Positions 36,922-46,409 are shown, counted from the first letter of the stretch. The stretch: DNA of 64,000 nucleotides from Haloechinothrix aidingensis (GCF_013450155.1 NZ_JACCKD010000002.1:238531-302530), one strand, 5' to 3'. A program made the numbers and translations. The notes: generated by a model not told the origin, from the sequence alone.

Positions 36922-39438
36922 ATGAACACACTGCCTGACCGCGCCGATGTCGTCGTCATCGGCGCGGGGATCGTGGGGAACTCGCTGGCACACCACCTCG
37001 CCCAGTTCGGCTGGCGCGACATCGTGCTCCTCGACAAGGGGCCGCTGCCGGACCCGGGCGGGTCGACGGGCCACGCCTCGAACTTCGTCTTCCCCGTGGA
37101 CCACTCCAAGGAGATCACCGCGTTGACGGTCGACTCCATGCAGCAGTACGAGAAGCTGGGCACGCTCACCGCGCCGGGCGGTCTCGAGCTGGCACGCAAC
37201 GAGAGCCGGGTCGAGGAGCTCAACAGGCGGATGGCCTCGGCGAAGGCGTGGGGTATCCACGCCGAGCTGCTCAGCCCGTCGGCCGTGGCCGACCTCGTGC
37301 CCTACATCGACCCGAGCGTGATCCGCCTCGGGTTCTGGACACCCTCGGCCGCCGTGGTCGACCCGCTGCAGAGCGGCGTGCTCATGCGCGAGCAGGCGAT
37401 CGCGCTCGGAGCCCTGACCGTCTCGGCCAACACCGCGGTGCTCGGCATCGACACCGAGCGCGGCAGGGTCTCGAAGGTACGTACCGACCGTGGCGACATC
37501 GAGACCCCGACCGTGGTCGTGGCCAGCGGCGTGTGGAGCCCGCGGATCGCGGCGATGGCGGGCGCGCGGATCCCGCTGACCCCGGCCGTGCACCAGATGA
37601 TCGACGTCGGCCCCATCCCGGAGCTGGCCGAGACCCACACGGAGGTCTCCTTCCCGCTGGTGCGTGACATGGACGCGCTGATGTACGAGCGGCAGAGCGG
37701 GGCGGACCTCGAGATCGGCTCCTACGCGCACCGGCCGATCCTGCACGACACCGACGACATCCCGTCGATCGAGGCCGCGCAGCTGTCGCCGACCCAGCTG
37801 CCGTTCACCGACGACGACTTCGACCCGCAGATGGAGGACGCGCTCGAGCTGTTCCCCGGCATCCTCAACGCGCCGGGGGCCGGGGTCCGCCACGCGATCA
37901 ACGGCCTGCTGTCGGTCACCCCGGACGGCAGCCCGGTACTCGGCGAGACCCCCGAGGTCGCCGGCCTCTGGTCGGCGGCGGCGGTGTGGATCAAGGAAGG
38001 GCCCGGGGTCGGCCGCGTCCTCGCGGAGTGGATGACCCACGGCACCACCGAGATCGACGTGCACGGTGCCGACATCGCCCGCTTCTACCCCCATCAACGC
38101 ACCGCGAAGCACGTCAGGGCCCGCGCCATGGAGGGGTACAACAAGATCTACGGGATCGTGCACCCGAACGAGCAGTGGGAGTCCAACCGCAACCAGCGCC
38201 TGTCGCCCTTCCACCCCCGCGAGGAAGCCCTCGGGGCACGCTTCTTCGAGGTCGGTGGCTGGGAACGGCCACACTGGTACGAGTCCAACCGGCACCTGCT
38301 CGCGGAGTTCGCCGAGCACATCGACGACCGTCCACACGAGTGGGACGCGCGGTGGTGGTCGCCGATCATCGACGCCGAGCACCTCGCCATGCGGAACCGC
38401 GTCGCGGCGATCGACCTGTCCGCCTTCGCGCACTTCGACGTCCGCGGGCCGGGTGCGCTGGACTACGTGCAGCGCATGGCGATGGCGCAGGTGGACAAAC
38501 CGGTCGGCAAGGTGGTGTACACGCCGGTACTCGACTACCGCGGCGGTTTCCGCAGCGACCTGACGATCGTCCGCCGGGGCGAGCAGGAGTTCCGCGTGAT
38601 CACCGGTGGCGCCGACGGCGCACGGGACCGCAAGTGGTTCGGCGATCACGTACCGGACGACGGCTCCGTGGTCCTCACCGACGTCACATCCGCCGTGGCC
38701 ACCCTCGGCCTGTGGGGACCGCGTGCACGGGACGTGCTGTCCGCGCTGACCGAGGAGGACATCTCCGCCGAGGCGTTCCCGTTCGGCACAGCACGCGAGC
38801 TCACCGTCGACGGTGTGCCCGTGCTGGCGCTGAAGATCTCCTATGTCGGCGATCTCGGCTGGGAGCTGCACGCACCGTTCGAACAGGGCCTGCACCTGTG
38901 GGACGCGCTGTTCGACGCGGGCGCCGAGCACGGCATCGTCCCCGCGGGCATCGGGGTCTACGGCACGACGGGACGCCTGGAGAAGGGCTACCGGCTGATG
39001 GGCGCCGAGCTGGAGAGCGAGTACAACCCGGTGGAGGCCGACCTCGCGCTTCCGAAGGTGAAGTCGGCCGACTTCATCGGCAAGGAGGCCTACCTGAAGG
39101 CTCGCGAGCAGGAGCCTGCCGCGCGGCTGTGCACCCTGACCGTCGACGACCACGCCGACTCCGGTGGGACGCGCAGGTACCCGCAGCCGCACTCCCCGGT
39201 GCTGACCACCTCCGGCGACCGCATCGTGGACAACGCAGGCCGCGGTTCCTACGTCACAAGCGCGGGATCCGCCCCCTCGCTCGGGGCGTACCTGCTGATG
39301 AGCTACCTGCCGCCGGAACACGCCGTCGAGGGTGGCGCGCTGCTGGTGGAGTACATGGGTGAGCGCTACCCGGTCACCGTCGCCCGTGCCGGGCGGACTC
39401 CGCTGTTCGACCCCGACGACCAGCGCATGAAGGCGTGA
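36922..39438 (+). CDS. FAD-dependent dimethylglycine oxidase-like protein fused to GcvT domain
   Basis: 838 residues from ATG 36922 (GGAG upstream), the length of dimethylglycine oxidases. Residues 8-400 form a DAO-type FAD domain: GAGIVG (14-19), and GGSTGHA with His51 at the position that carries covalent FAD in this family. Residues about 430-835 form a GcvT-like folate domain (AHFDVRGPGALDYVQ, LKISYVGDLGWELHAPF, FIGKEAY, and a C-terminal barrel). Such enzymes oxidise an N-methyl group and hand the formaldehyde-level carbon to THF. The downstream etfBA genes suggest it acts as a dehydrogenase passing electrons to ETF. Substrate: dimethylglycine, sarcosine or a related methylamine. Confidence 0.85.
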   Translation: MNTLPDRADVVVIGAGIVGNSLAHHLAQFGWRDIVLLDKGPLPDPGGSTGHASNFVFPVDHSKEITALTVDSMQQYEKLGTLTAPGGLELARNESRVEELNRRMASAKAWGIHAELLSPSAVADLVPYIDPSVIRLGFWTPSAAVVDPLQSGVLMREQAIALGALTVSANTAVLGIDTERGRVSKVRTDRGDIETPTVVVASGVWSPRIAAMAGARIPLTPAVHQMIDVGPIPELAETHTEVSFPLVRDMDALMYERQSGADLEIGSYAHRPILHDTDDIPSIEAAQLSPTQLPFTDDDFDPQMEDALELFPGILNAPGAGVRHAINGLLSVTPDGSPVLGETPEVAGLWSAAAVWIKEGPGVGRVLAEWMTHGTTEIDVHGADIARFYPHQRTAKHVRARAMEGYNKIYGIVHPNEQWESNRNQRLSPFHPREEALGARFFEVGGWERPHWYESNRHLLAEFAEHIDDRPHEWDARWWSPIIDAEHLAMRNRVAAIDLSAFAHFDVRGPGALDYVQRMAMAQVDKPVGKVVYTPVLDYRGGFRSDLTIVRRGEQEFRVITGGADGARDRKWFGDHVPDDGSVVLTDVTSAVATLGLWGPRARDVLSALTEEDISAEAFPFGTARELTVDGVPVLALKISYVGDLGWELHAPFEQGLHLWDALFDAGAEHGIVPAGIGVYGTTGRLEKGYRLMGAELESEYNPVEADLALPKVKSADFIGKEAYLKAREQEPAARLCTLTVDDHADSGGTRRYPQPHSPVLTTSGDRIVDNAGRGSYVTSAGSAPSLGAYLLMSYLPPEHAVEGGALLVEYMGERYPVTVARAGRTPLFDPDDQRMKA

Positions 39439-39449
39439 GAGGGGACCTC

Positions 39450-40214
39450 ATGGATGTACTGGTATGTATCAAGCGCGTACCGGCGCCGGGAGGCAAGGTG
39501 CTGCTGAGTGCCGACGGCACCAGCATCGACACCCGCCACCTCGGCTTCACGATCGGTCCGCACGAGGAGTGCGCGGTGGAGGAGGCCATCCGCATGGTCG
39601 CCGAGCACGGCGGCTCGACCACCGTGCTCACCGCGGGACCACCCGAGGCGGACGAGCAGCTGCGCTACGCGCTGTCCATGGGTGCCGATCACGGCGTGCT
39701 CGTCGAGACCGGGGCTCGCGAGCTCGACCCGCAGGCCACAGCCACGGCTCTCACCGAGGCGATCCGCATGGTCGAGTCCGAGGGTAAACCGTTCGACCTG
39801 CTGCTGTTCGGCAACGAGACGGCGGATGCCGGGCACTACCAGGTGGGTGTCCGGGTGTCCCGAGCGCTGGGGCTGCCCATCGTCGGCGGCATCAAGGGCA
39901 TCGAGATCGGTACCGGCCGGGTATCGCTCGAGCGCGACGTCGCCGACGGGGTGGAGGTCTACGACGCGCCGCTCCCCGCGGCGGCCGCGGTCAAGGAAGG
40001 CCTCAACCTTCCGCGCTACCCCAGTATCAAGGGTCGTCTCCGGGCGAAGAAGGCGCCGGTACGCACCATCCGTCCCGAGCCGTCACCGGGAGGCCTGCGC
40101 ACCGTCCGGCTTCGCCAGCCACCGGAGAAGGAGCACGAGACCGTCGTACTCGGCTACGGAGCGGAGGCCGCCGACCCGGTCGTCGACGTGCTTGCCGAGA
40201 AGGGATTGGTGTAG
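39450..40214 (+). CDS. etfB: Electron transfer flavoprotein subunit beta
   Basis: 254 residues from ATG 39450 (GGGG upstream, 11 nt after the oxidoreductase stop). The ETF-beta fold is recognisable (MDVLVCIKRVPAPGGKV, LLLFGNETADAGHYQVGVRVS, PRYPSIKGRLRAKKAPV). The AMP-binding signature is of the non-housekeeping type. With EtfA it forms a heterodimer that accepts electrons from the flavin dehydrogenase encoded upstream. The gap to etfA is 3 nt. Confidence 0.93.
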   Translation: MDVLVCIKRVPAPGGKVLLSADGTSIDTRHLGFTIGPHEECAVEEAIRMVAEHGGSTTVLTAGPPEADEQLRYALSMGADHGVLVETGARELDPQATATALTEAIRMVESEGKPFDLLLFGNETADAGHYQVGVRVSRALGLPIVGGIKGIEIGTGRVSLERDVADGVEVYDAPLPAAAAVKEGLNLPRYPSIKGRLRAKKAPVRTIRPEPSPGGLRTVRLRQPPEKEHETVVLGYGAEAADPVVDVLAEKGLV

Positions 40215-40217
40215 ATC

Positions 40218-41189
40218 ATGTTGCTCGTCATCGTCGAGGAGGACGCGGGAGGGGTCTCCGCCGCATCGCTCGAAGCAGTGACCTGCGCCCGGCATCTCGC
40301 CGAGGGCACGGGGCTCGACCTGCACGCCGCGGCGTTCGGCGCGCACGGCGACCTCGCGGCGGGGCTGTCCAAGTACGGCGTCTCCACGCTGCACCTGGTG
40401 ACCTCCGACGCGACTCAGGAGTACTCCCCCGAGCTGTGGGGAGCGGCGCTGGCCGAGCTCGTCGAGCACACCGGCGTGACCGGGGTGCTGGCCGCGAGCA
40501 CCGACCGCGGCAACGAGCTCCTCGCCAACGCCGCCGCGAGCGCCGACCAGCCGTTCGCCAGCAACTGTGTCGCCATCGAGCCGGGTGACCCGTGGAACCT
40601 CACCCGGCAGCGCGGGGGCGGGATCCTGCTCGAGGACGCCGAGCTGTCCGGCCGGGTCAAGCTGGCCAGCCTGGTACCGGGATCCGTCGAGATCTCGGAG
40701 GCCACTACCACCCACGAGGTCGACGTGCTGGAGTTCGTTCCGGCACCGCGGGCCACCATGCCGCACAGTGTGATCGTCGACCGCACCAGCCGTGGCTCGG
40801 GCGTCAGCCTCGCGACCGCCCGTGTCGTGGTGTCCGGTGGCCGCGGGGTCGGTAGTGCCGAGGGGTTCGCCCCCCTCGAGGAGCTCGCCGAGCTGCTCGG
40901 CGGCGCGGTCGGGTGCTCGCGGGTGGCCACGAACAACGGGTGGCGATCGCACAGCGACCAGGTCGGCCTGACCGGCACCAAGATCGGTGCCGAGCTCTAC
41001 ATCGCGTGCGGCATCAGCGGGGCGACCCAGCACTGGGTCGGGTGCATGGGCGCCAAGACCATCCTCGCCATCAACACCGACCCGGAGGCGCCCCTGGTCG
41101 CCCGCGCCGACTACGCGGTGATCGGCGACGTGCAGGAGGTGCTCGGTGCGGTACTCGAACGGGTCCGTGCCCGCAGGGCAGCGGCCTGA
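40218..41189 (+). CDS. etfA: Electron transfer flavoprotein subunit alpha
   Basis: 323 residues from ATG 40218. The C-terminal FAD-binding domain is intact (RVVVSGGRGVGSAEGFAPLEELAELLGGAVGCSR, DQVGLTGTKIGAELYIACGISGATQHWVGCMGAKTILAIN). It holds the redox FAD of the ETF pair that links this demethylation pathway to the respiratory chain through ETF:quinone oxidoreductase encoded elsewhere. It is co-transcribed with etfB. Confidence 0.95.
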   Translation: MLLVIVEEDAGGVSAASLEAVTCARHLAEGTGLDLHAAAFGAHGDLAAGLSKYGVSTLHLVTSDATQEYSPELWGAALAELVEHTGVTGVLAASTDRGNELLANAAASADQPFASNCVAIEPGDPWNLTRQRGGGILLEDAELSGRVKLASLVPGSVEISEATTTHEVDVLEFVPAPRATMPHSVIVDRTSRGSGVSLATARVVVSGGRGVGSAEGFAPLEELAELLGGAVGCSRVATNNGWRSHSDQVGLTGTKIGAELYIACGISGATQHWVGCMGAKTILAINTDPEAPLVARADYAVIGDVQEVLGAVLERVRARRAAA

Positions 41190-41238
41190 GCACGCGGAAC
41201 GTCCTGCGCGGGACAGGCAAGATGTAGACTGGCGATCC

Positions 41239-42054
41239 GTGGATATCAGCAACGACGACCGTGCACCAGGCCGCGTCCAGTCCGTCGAACGGGCCGTGAC
41301 CATCCTGGAGTTCCTCGCGGCCAACGGCTGGTCCGGTGTCACCGATGTCGGCAACGCGCTGGGTGTCCACAAGTCGACGGCGTTTCGCCTGTTGAACACC
41401 CTGGAAGGGCGCGGCCTGGTAGAGCAACACGTGGACAGCGGCAAGTACCGGCTCGGTTTCGGACTGCTCCAGCTCGCGCACGCGGTGACCGTGGGGCCGG
41501 ATATCCGGCGGCAGTCGCAACCGGGCTGCGAGTGGTTGGCGCAGCACACCGACGAGACCATCACCCTGTCGGTCTGCGAGGACTTCGAGTCGGTCACCAT
41601 CGACCAGATCGTGTCGACGTCGACGGTGGCGAGCCGCAGCTGGCTCGGCAGGCGCATCCCGTTGCACGCGGCGGCCTCCGGGAAGATCTTCCTGGCATCG
41701 CTACCGGACGGGGACTTCGAGAAGATCGTCGCCGGGCCGCACGAGCGGTTCACCCCGGGCACGATCACCGACGTCGGCCTGCTGCGGGAGGAGATCGACC
41801 GGTGCAAGGCCAACGGCTACGCCACCACCTCGGAGGAGTTCGAGGAAGGACTGAGCTCGATCGCCGCGCCCATACTCTCCTTCGACAACGACGTGGTCGC
41901 CGCGATCAGTATCTCGGGTCCGACCTACCGCCTCGACGACGAGCGGCTGACCGAGCTGGCCCCGCTCGTCCGGGAAGCCGCGGCGCAAGCCTCTGCCGGG
42001 TTCACCTACGAGTGGCAGGCCGGCAGGGTCGAGGAGGCGAGCACGCAGTCCTAG
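41239..42054 (+). CDS. IclR-family transcriptional regulator
   Basis: 271 residues from GTG 41239. The N-terminal helix-turn-helix is VQSVERAVTILEFLAANGWSGVTDVGNALGVHKSTAFRLLNTLEGRGLV. The C-terminal IclR effector domain includes the RIPLHAAASGKIFLA segment. It lies 49 nt after etfA on the same strand, so it may be co-transcribed with or regulate the one-carbon module. The cluster then has two regulators, GntR and IclR, which is more than such a module normally needs. Confidence 0.9.
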   Translation: MDISNDDRAPGRVQSVERAVTILEFLAANGWSGVTDVGNALGVHKSTAFRLLNTLEGRGLVEQHVDSGKYRLGFGLLQLAHAVTVGPDIRRQSQPGCEWLAQHTDETITLSVCEDFESVTIDQIVSTSTVASRSWLGRRIPLHAAASGKIFLASLPDGDFEKIVAGPHERFTPGTITDVGLLREEIDRCKANGYATTSEEFEEGLSSIAAPILSFDNDVVAAISISGPTYRLDDERLTELAPLVREAAAQASAGFTYEWQAGRVEEASTQS

Positions 42055-42059
42055 CTGCC

Positions 42060-42094
42060 TGCCGGCCGGATGGGCGCACACCGTCCGGCCGGCA
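42060..42094. terminator. Bidirectional terminator between IclR and thioredoxin-like genes
   Basis: 11-bp perfect arms (42060-42070, 42084-42094) with a 13-nt loop between convergent genes. Confidence 0.6.
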
Positions 42095-42105
42095 AGCCGC
42101 TGGGC

Positions 42106-43077
42106 TCAGAACAGCGCGCTCGCCAGGTCCCTACGCGCCTTGAGCACACGATCGTCGTTGGCGTCGAACAGCTCGAACAGCTCGACGAGGTGTGTGCGCA
42201 CCCGATCACGATCGTCCCCGCTCGTGCTCCGGATGGTGTTGATCAACCGGGCGAACGCCTGCTCGACCTGCTGCTGGAGCACCGCGTAGTCCGCGGCGGA
42301 CAGCTGCGCGTCGATGTCGTTCGGGTCGGCGTCCGCCCTGGCGACCACCTGGGGGTCGATATCGCTCGCGCGCGCGATGAACCGGACCTGGTTCAGCGCG
42401 GCCTTCGCCTGCTCGTTGCTCGGCTCGGCGTCGATGATCTTCTGGTACGCCGCCTCGGCCGCGGCGTAGTCGCCCCGCGCCAGCGCGTCCTCGGCCTCGG
42501 TGAAGCGCGGGTCCTCCTCGGCCGCCTCACCCTCGACCTGGCCCGCGCCCTGCTCGGCCGCGGCGATGCCGGGAAGCTTGTCCCGCAGCGCATCCAGCAA
42601 CGAGTTCAGCCACGTACGGATCTCCTGCTCGGGCAGGGCCCCCGAGAAGGCGTCCACGGGCTGACCGCCGGCAACAGCGATCACGGTCGGCAACGACTGT
42701 GCGCCGAACAGCTGGGCTATCCGCTGGTTGGCGTCGACGTCGATCTTCGCGAGAACCCACGCCCCGTTGAACTCGCCGGCCAGCTTCTCGAGAACGGGAC
42801 TCAGCTGCTTGCACGGCTGGCACCAGTCGGCCCACAGGTCGACCACGACCAGCGTGTTCCTCGACCTGTCGACCACCTCGGACTGGAAGTTCGACTCGGT
42901 GACGTCGACGACCACACCCCCGCCCGGCGCCGAGCCGCCTCCGCCGGAGGACTGCTGGCGTGCCGCGTCCGCACGCTCCTTGAGCCCGGACAGGTCGACG
43001 GCGCCGGAGAGCGCGGCCGATACCGCTTGCTGGTTACCTTGCCTGGATGCTCCACGTGGCTGTGTCACGGTCCCCAT
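42106..43077 (-). CDS. Thioredoxin/TPR co-chaperone (CnoX/YbbN-like)
   Basis: 323 residues from ATG 43077. An N-terminal 50-residue linker precedes a thioredoxin domain with the active site [14 protein letters not shown]-like helices follow ([28 protein letters not shown]) and a C-terminal domain ends in DLASALF. This is the layout of CnoX/YbbN, which protects unfolded proteins from oxidation and passes them to chaperones. The CxxC is intact, unlike E. coli YbbN. It is a monocistronic housekeeping gene with no sign of linkage to its neighbours. Confidence 0.88.
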   Translation of the reverse strand: MGTVTQPRGASRQGNQQAVSAALSGAVDLSGLKERADAARQQSSGGGGSAPGGGVVVDVTESNFQSEVVDRSRNTLVVVDLWADWCQPCKQLSPVLEKLAGEFNGAWVLAKIDVDANQRIAQLFGAQSLPTVIAVAGGQPVDAFSGALPEQEIRTWLNSLLDALRDKLPGIAAAEQGAGQVEGEAAEEDPRFTEAEDALARGDYAAAEAAYQKIIDAEPSNEQAKAALNQVRFIARASDIDPQVVARADADPNDIDAQLSAADYAVLQQQVEQAFARLINTIRSTSGDDRDRVRTHLVELFELFDANDDRVLKARRDLASALF

Positions 43078-43292
43078 CCTGACACGAACGCGTGCCGGCT
43101 GTCCGTCCCGGTAGCCCTTGCGCACCGCCGCCCGCGTACCGCGCACACCTCCCGTGATACACGTGCGGCACGCGCGCCCGCGCCCCGTGGCACGTACCGT
43201 CACACGTACCGCTGCGCGACCGTCGTGCCACGGACGGACCGCTGCCGCACCTGTATCCGGCACAGCTGGTGCGCGCTGGTAATTTCACTGGC

Positions 43293-43796
43293 ATGGACCG
43301 CCCGTTGCCGTTCGATCCCATCGCAAGGGCAGCCGAGCTGTGGGAAGAACACATCGGCCCGTCGACGACGATGGCCGCCGTTACCGGCATCATGCGTGTC
43401 CAGCAGATCATCCAGTCCGCGGTCGACACGGCGCTGAAGCCGCACGGTCTGACGTTCGCGCGTTACGAGGCGCTGGTGCTGCTGACCTTCGCCAGGCGGT
43501 CCAGCCTGCCCATGCGCGTGATGGGCGAACGCCTGCAGCTGCACCCCACGAGCGTCACCAACATCGTGGACCGGCTCGAGCGGGACGGCCTGGTCGTACG
43601 CCGCGCACACCCCACGGACCGCCGCACCACGCTCGTCGAGATCACCGAGGACGGGCGGCTGCGCCGCAAGCAGGCGACCACCGCGGTCAACGAGATCGAC
43701 TTCGGGCTGCACGGCCTCACGCACCGCCAGACCGAACAGCTCATCGACCTGCTGACCCGGGTACGCAAGGCCGAGGGCGACTTCACCGAATCCTGA
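43293..43796 (+). CDS. MarR-family transcriptional regulator
   Basis: 167 residues from ATG 43293 (GTG 43269 is an alternative). The winged helix reads MRVMGERLQLHPTSVTNIVDRLERDGLVVRR, followed by the wing with HPTDRRTTLVEIT. It is divergent from the thioredoxin-like gene over a 215-nt gap and convergent with the WS/DGAT gene 24 nt away. Its target is unknown; MarR proteins usually act on divergent or adjacent genes. Confidence 0.88.
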   Translation: MDRPLPFDPIARAAELWEEHIGPSTTMAAVTGIMRVQQIIQSAVDTALKPHGLTFARYEALVLLTFARRSSLPMRVMGERLQLHPTSVTNIVDRLERDGLVVRRAHPTDRRTTLVEITEDGRLRRKQATTAVNEIDFGLHGLTHRQTEQLIDLLTRVRKAEGDFTES

Positions 43797-43820
43797 CGAC
43801 ACCCTGACGACCGGGTGGTG

Positions 43821-45212
43821 TCAGCCCTCGGCGGCGGACGCGGCGTTGCGCAGCTCGGCTCCGGCCTTGGCCACATCGTCCCTGAGCCCGTCCACGCCCG
43901 GCAGCACGCGCGGGTCGGCAAGCAGCCCGATCTGCACATCGCCACGGTGCACGGCCACAGCGATCGACAGGGCCTGGCCGAGCGCCAGTGGGGCCACGGG
44001 CTGGACGGTGCCGAGCTCGGCACCGTCCAGCCGCATCGGGGTGTTCGGCAGCGGCACGGTGCTCACCATCGTGTCGAACAGCAGCGGGGATGCTCGCCCC
44101 AGCATCCGCGTCGCCAGCCGGTGAGCGCCTGCGGGCACCGCATCGGCCAGCAGCGGGAACGCCCCGGCGCCGCTGTCCGGCCCGTGCTCCTTGTTGCGCC
44201 GCATGGCTTCCTGTACCCGGTGCACCCGCTCGACCGGGTCGGTCGCGTCGGCGGGCAGCTCGCACAGGTACCCGGACAGCTGGTTACCGACCTGGCCCTC
44301 GGCGCTCCTCCTGCGCCGCATGCTGACCGGGATGAACGCGCGCGGGTTCGCCTCAGCGTAGAACGCGCTGCCTGCCTTGTGCTCGCGCACCCAGCGTCCG
44401 ACCCCGCCTGCGATGACCGACAGCACCACGTCGTGGAGCGTGCCTCCTGTGTACTTGCGGACGCGGCTCAGCTCCGCGCCGTCCAGCCGTACACAGGTCC
44501 ACTCGCGCCTCGGCGACTCGCCGAACAGTGTGGTCACCGGGGACGCGAGCGACCGGGGCCGCGCGGCCGTGGCCGTCGCGGCCGCCACGCCCGCCAGCCG
44601 CTGTGCCCGCTCGCGGAGCCGCGGGGCACCACCTGCGAGGTCGGCGGCCAGCTGCCCGCCTGCCCGGCGAGCGCCTGCCGGCCAGCTCAGCAGCTCGTCG
44701 ATCAGGGTCCGCTGTCCCGCGTCCGCTGGCGTCTCGCACGGTTCGGCGCCGTCGAGCAGGGAGCCGACCACGGAGATCGCACCGGCGGCGTCCGCGAGGG
44801 CGTGGTGCATCTTGATCACCACGGCGAACCGGCCTCCGGAGAGCCCGTCGAGCACGTGCAGCTCCCATGGGGGGCGCCCCTGCTCGAGCGGCTGCGCCAT
44901 CAGCGCCGAGACCGTGCGTTCGAGCTGTTCGGGCGCGCCCGGCTCGGACAGCGCGTGCGTGTGCACATGGCCGGCCACGTCCCGGTTCGGCCGGGCAGCC
45001 CAGACCTTCCCCGCGAACGGCAACCACGTGTCGCGTGCCGTCCGCGCGAGCTGCGGAACACGTGCGGCACGGTGCGCGAGTGTTCGCGCGACGCGCGCCG
45101 CGCTCGTGGGCTCCTCCGGCTCGAAGATCAGTACGGCGCCCATGTGCATCGGTCGCTCGGCACCATCGAGGCACAGGAACGACATGTCCAGGCCACTGAG
45201 TCGATCGACCAC
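43821..45212 (-). CDS. WS/DGAT acyltransferase (wax ester synthase/diacylglycerol acyltransferase)
   Basis: 463 residues from GTG 45212 (GGAG upstream), the length of mycobacterial Tgs proteins. The active-site motif is HHALADA, matching HHxxxDG except for Ala at the last position. The N-terminal RLSGLDMSFLCLDG and C-terminal VSTVPLPNTPMRLDGAE regions are characteristic. These enzymes use acyl-CoA to make triacylglycerol or wax esters at the membrane. The DG-to-DA change is seen in some family members and its effect is uncertain. Confidence 0.9.
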   Translation of the reverse strand: MVDRLSGLDMSFLCLDGAERPMHMGAVLIFEPEEPTSAARVARTLAHRAARVPQLARTARDTWLPFAGKVWAARPNRDVAGHVHTHALSEPGAPEQLERTVSALMAQPLEQGRPPWELHVLDGLSGGRFAVVIKMHHALADAAGAISVVGSLLDGAEPCETPADAGQRTLIDELLSWPAGARRAGGQLAADLAGGAPRLRERAQRLAGVAAATATAARPRSLASPVTTLFGESPRREWTCVRLDGAELSRVRKYTGGTLHDVVLSVIAGGVGRWVREHKAGSAFYAEANPRAFIPVSMRRRRSAEGQVGNQLSGYLCELPADATDPVERVHRVQEAMRRNKEHGPDSGAGAFPLLADAVPAGAHRLATRMLGRASPLLFDTMVSTVPLPNTPMRLDGAELGTVQPVAPLALGQALSIAVAVHRGDVQIGLLADPRVLPGVDGLRDDVAKAGAELRNAASAAEG

Positions 45213-45668
45213 TGCCGTCTCCTTACACGTCGCGCTGCACGGCCCTCGGTACTACCGGGGACGTGTTGTTCACCTGACGCGCGAACGCACCCGCATCGCG
45301 TCCCGCCCCGACTGACACCGACAAGCACCCACAAGCACCCACAAGCACAGCACTGTCCACACACCACACAGGTCGGCGATACGGGTGCGCGAGCTCGCGA
45401 GCCTGGCTACCAGCAGGCCGCGCGTGAAGTCGAGGGGCAAAGTCGTTGTCAGCAGCGAGCGCTGGCACGGGAAGTGGACCCGGCCCCGTAACGACCGCCG
45501 GAGCGGTCCGGCCCCCGCACCGTACTCGGTTCGGGCCCACCGTGGTTCCACGCTGCGCATCCAGGATATCTGTTTACCCTGCACAGCAGTAATCCACCAA
45601 TCGAGTGCCCTCGCGTCAGCGGCTCGCGCGCGCCGGATATCTCCTCGGCGGAAGGGCTGTTACGAGAG
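45213..45668. other. 456-nt gap with a short tandem repeat
   Basis: No supported gene. Three copies of a 10-bp unit ACAAGCACCC (third copy varied) lie at 45321-45350, upstream of the WS/DGAT start. Reading frames across the gap lack ribosome binding sites and have the arginine/serine bias of non-coding frames. Confidence 0.6.
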
Positions 45669-46031
45669 TCACGCGGTGGCGGGGCCGCGCACCGTGAACA
45701 ACGCCACTCCGCCGCTGCCGACGCAGCCGGGGCTGTCCAGCCGGCCCGAGCGCAGCGCCCAGACCTCGAACCACCAGGTGAACAATGGTGGGACCCCCGC
45801 GGCCACGGCCAGAAGCAGCGTCCGCGCGTTCCAGTCGAGAGCACGGAAGACGGCGAGGGTCACCACGATGTAGGCGATGAACATGATCCCGTGAACCATG
45901 CCCGCGACCGGTACGCCGCCCTCGCCCAGCCCGACGACGTACTTGGCGAACATGGCCACGAGCAGGCCGACCCAGGACAGCGCCTCCGCTACCGCCACAA
46001 GCCGAAACACGGCCGCTGCCTTGCCGAACAT
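45669..46031 (-). CDS. DUF3817 integral membrane protein
   Basis: 120 residues from ATG 46031 (AGGAGG upstream). Three or four transmembrane helices are visible (VFRLVAVAEALSWVGLLVAMFAKYV, GMVHGIMFIAYIVVTLAVF, LLLAVAAGVPPLFTWWFEVW). The VAVAEALSW and HGIMFIAYI segments are typical of the DUF3817 family of small actinobacterial membrane proteins, whose function is unknown. It is transcribed divergently from the cobalamin transporter operon. Confidence 0.82.
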   Translation of the reverse strand: MFGKAAAVFRLVAVAEALSWVGLLVAMFAKYVVGLGEGGVPVAGMVHGIMFIAYIVVTLAVFRALDWNARTLLLAVAAGVPPLFTWWFEVWALRSGRLDSPGCVGSGGVALFTVRGPATA

Positions 46032-46155
46032 CGTGCCCTCCTCGTACCTGTCGCGTGCTCATCGACGCATCGGTTCATACCCCAGTGTGAAGCGTGACCG
46101 CGCTCACCGGCCGACCGGGACACTTGCCCGGGGGCACGTACCGGTGAGAGGTTGA

Positions 46156-46190
46156 CGTTCTCGGCGCGCGAACGGCGCGCGGCGAGAACG
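46156..46190. other. Inverted repeat upstream of the riboswitch
   Basis: 15-bp arms with one mismatch (46156-46170, 46176-46190) around a 5-nt loop in the divergent DUF3817/btu promoter region. It could be an operator or an RNA stem ahead of the riboswitch. Confidence 0.35.
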
Positions 46191-46221
46191 AGAACGACAC
46201 ACCGACAACACGCAGACAGCG

Positions 46222-46392
46222 CGTACTGCCGTAGTGCACGGGAAGCCGGTTCGAGTCCGGCGCGGTCCTCGCCACTGTGACCGGAGTACCCGTCCCACGA
46301 GCGCCACTGGGCCGACCAGGCCCGGGAAGGCGGGACGGGCTGGACACCGTCCGCCTCCGGGAGCCAGGAGACCGGCTACGGCGGTCGTACAT
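46222..46392 (+). promoter_or_regulatory. Cobalamin (adenosylcobalamin-type) riboswitch
   Basis: The conserved segments occur in the right order: GGGAAGCCGGT, GAGTCCGGCGCGGTC, CGCCACTGTGACCGG, GCCACTGGGCC, CCCGGGAAGGCGG and the B12 box AGCCAGGAGACCGGC (46362-46376). The ends GTACTGCCGTAG and CTACGGCGGTCGTAC can close the P1 stem. It ends 18 nt before the binding-protein gene, so ligand binding would occlude its translation start. High cobalamin should therefore shut off the transporter operon. Confidence 0.93.
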
Positions 46393-46409
46393 GGCTCAAG
46401 CCACGAAGG

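Noticed and set aside
36475-39321. 948-residue open frame antisense to the GntR and DMGO-like genes
   Set aside because: The sense frames carry clear helix-turn-helix, FAD and GcvT motifs; the antisense product is compositionally a shadow.
45321-45350. Three 10-bp repeats considered as a CRISPR or iteron signal
   Set aside because: The units are contiguous, very short and without spacers, and no cas or replication gene is near.
45385-45873. Plus-strand frame of 162 residues overlapping the DUF3817 gene
   Set aside because: It is antisense to a conserved membrane protein with AGGAGG, and its own start has no ribosome binding site.
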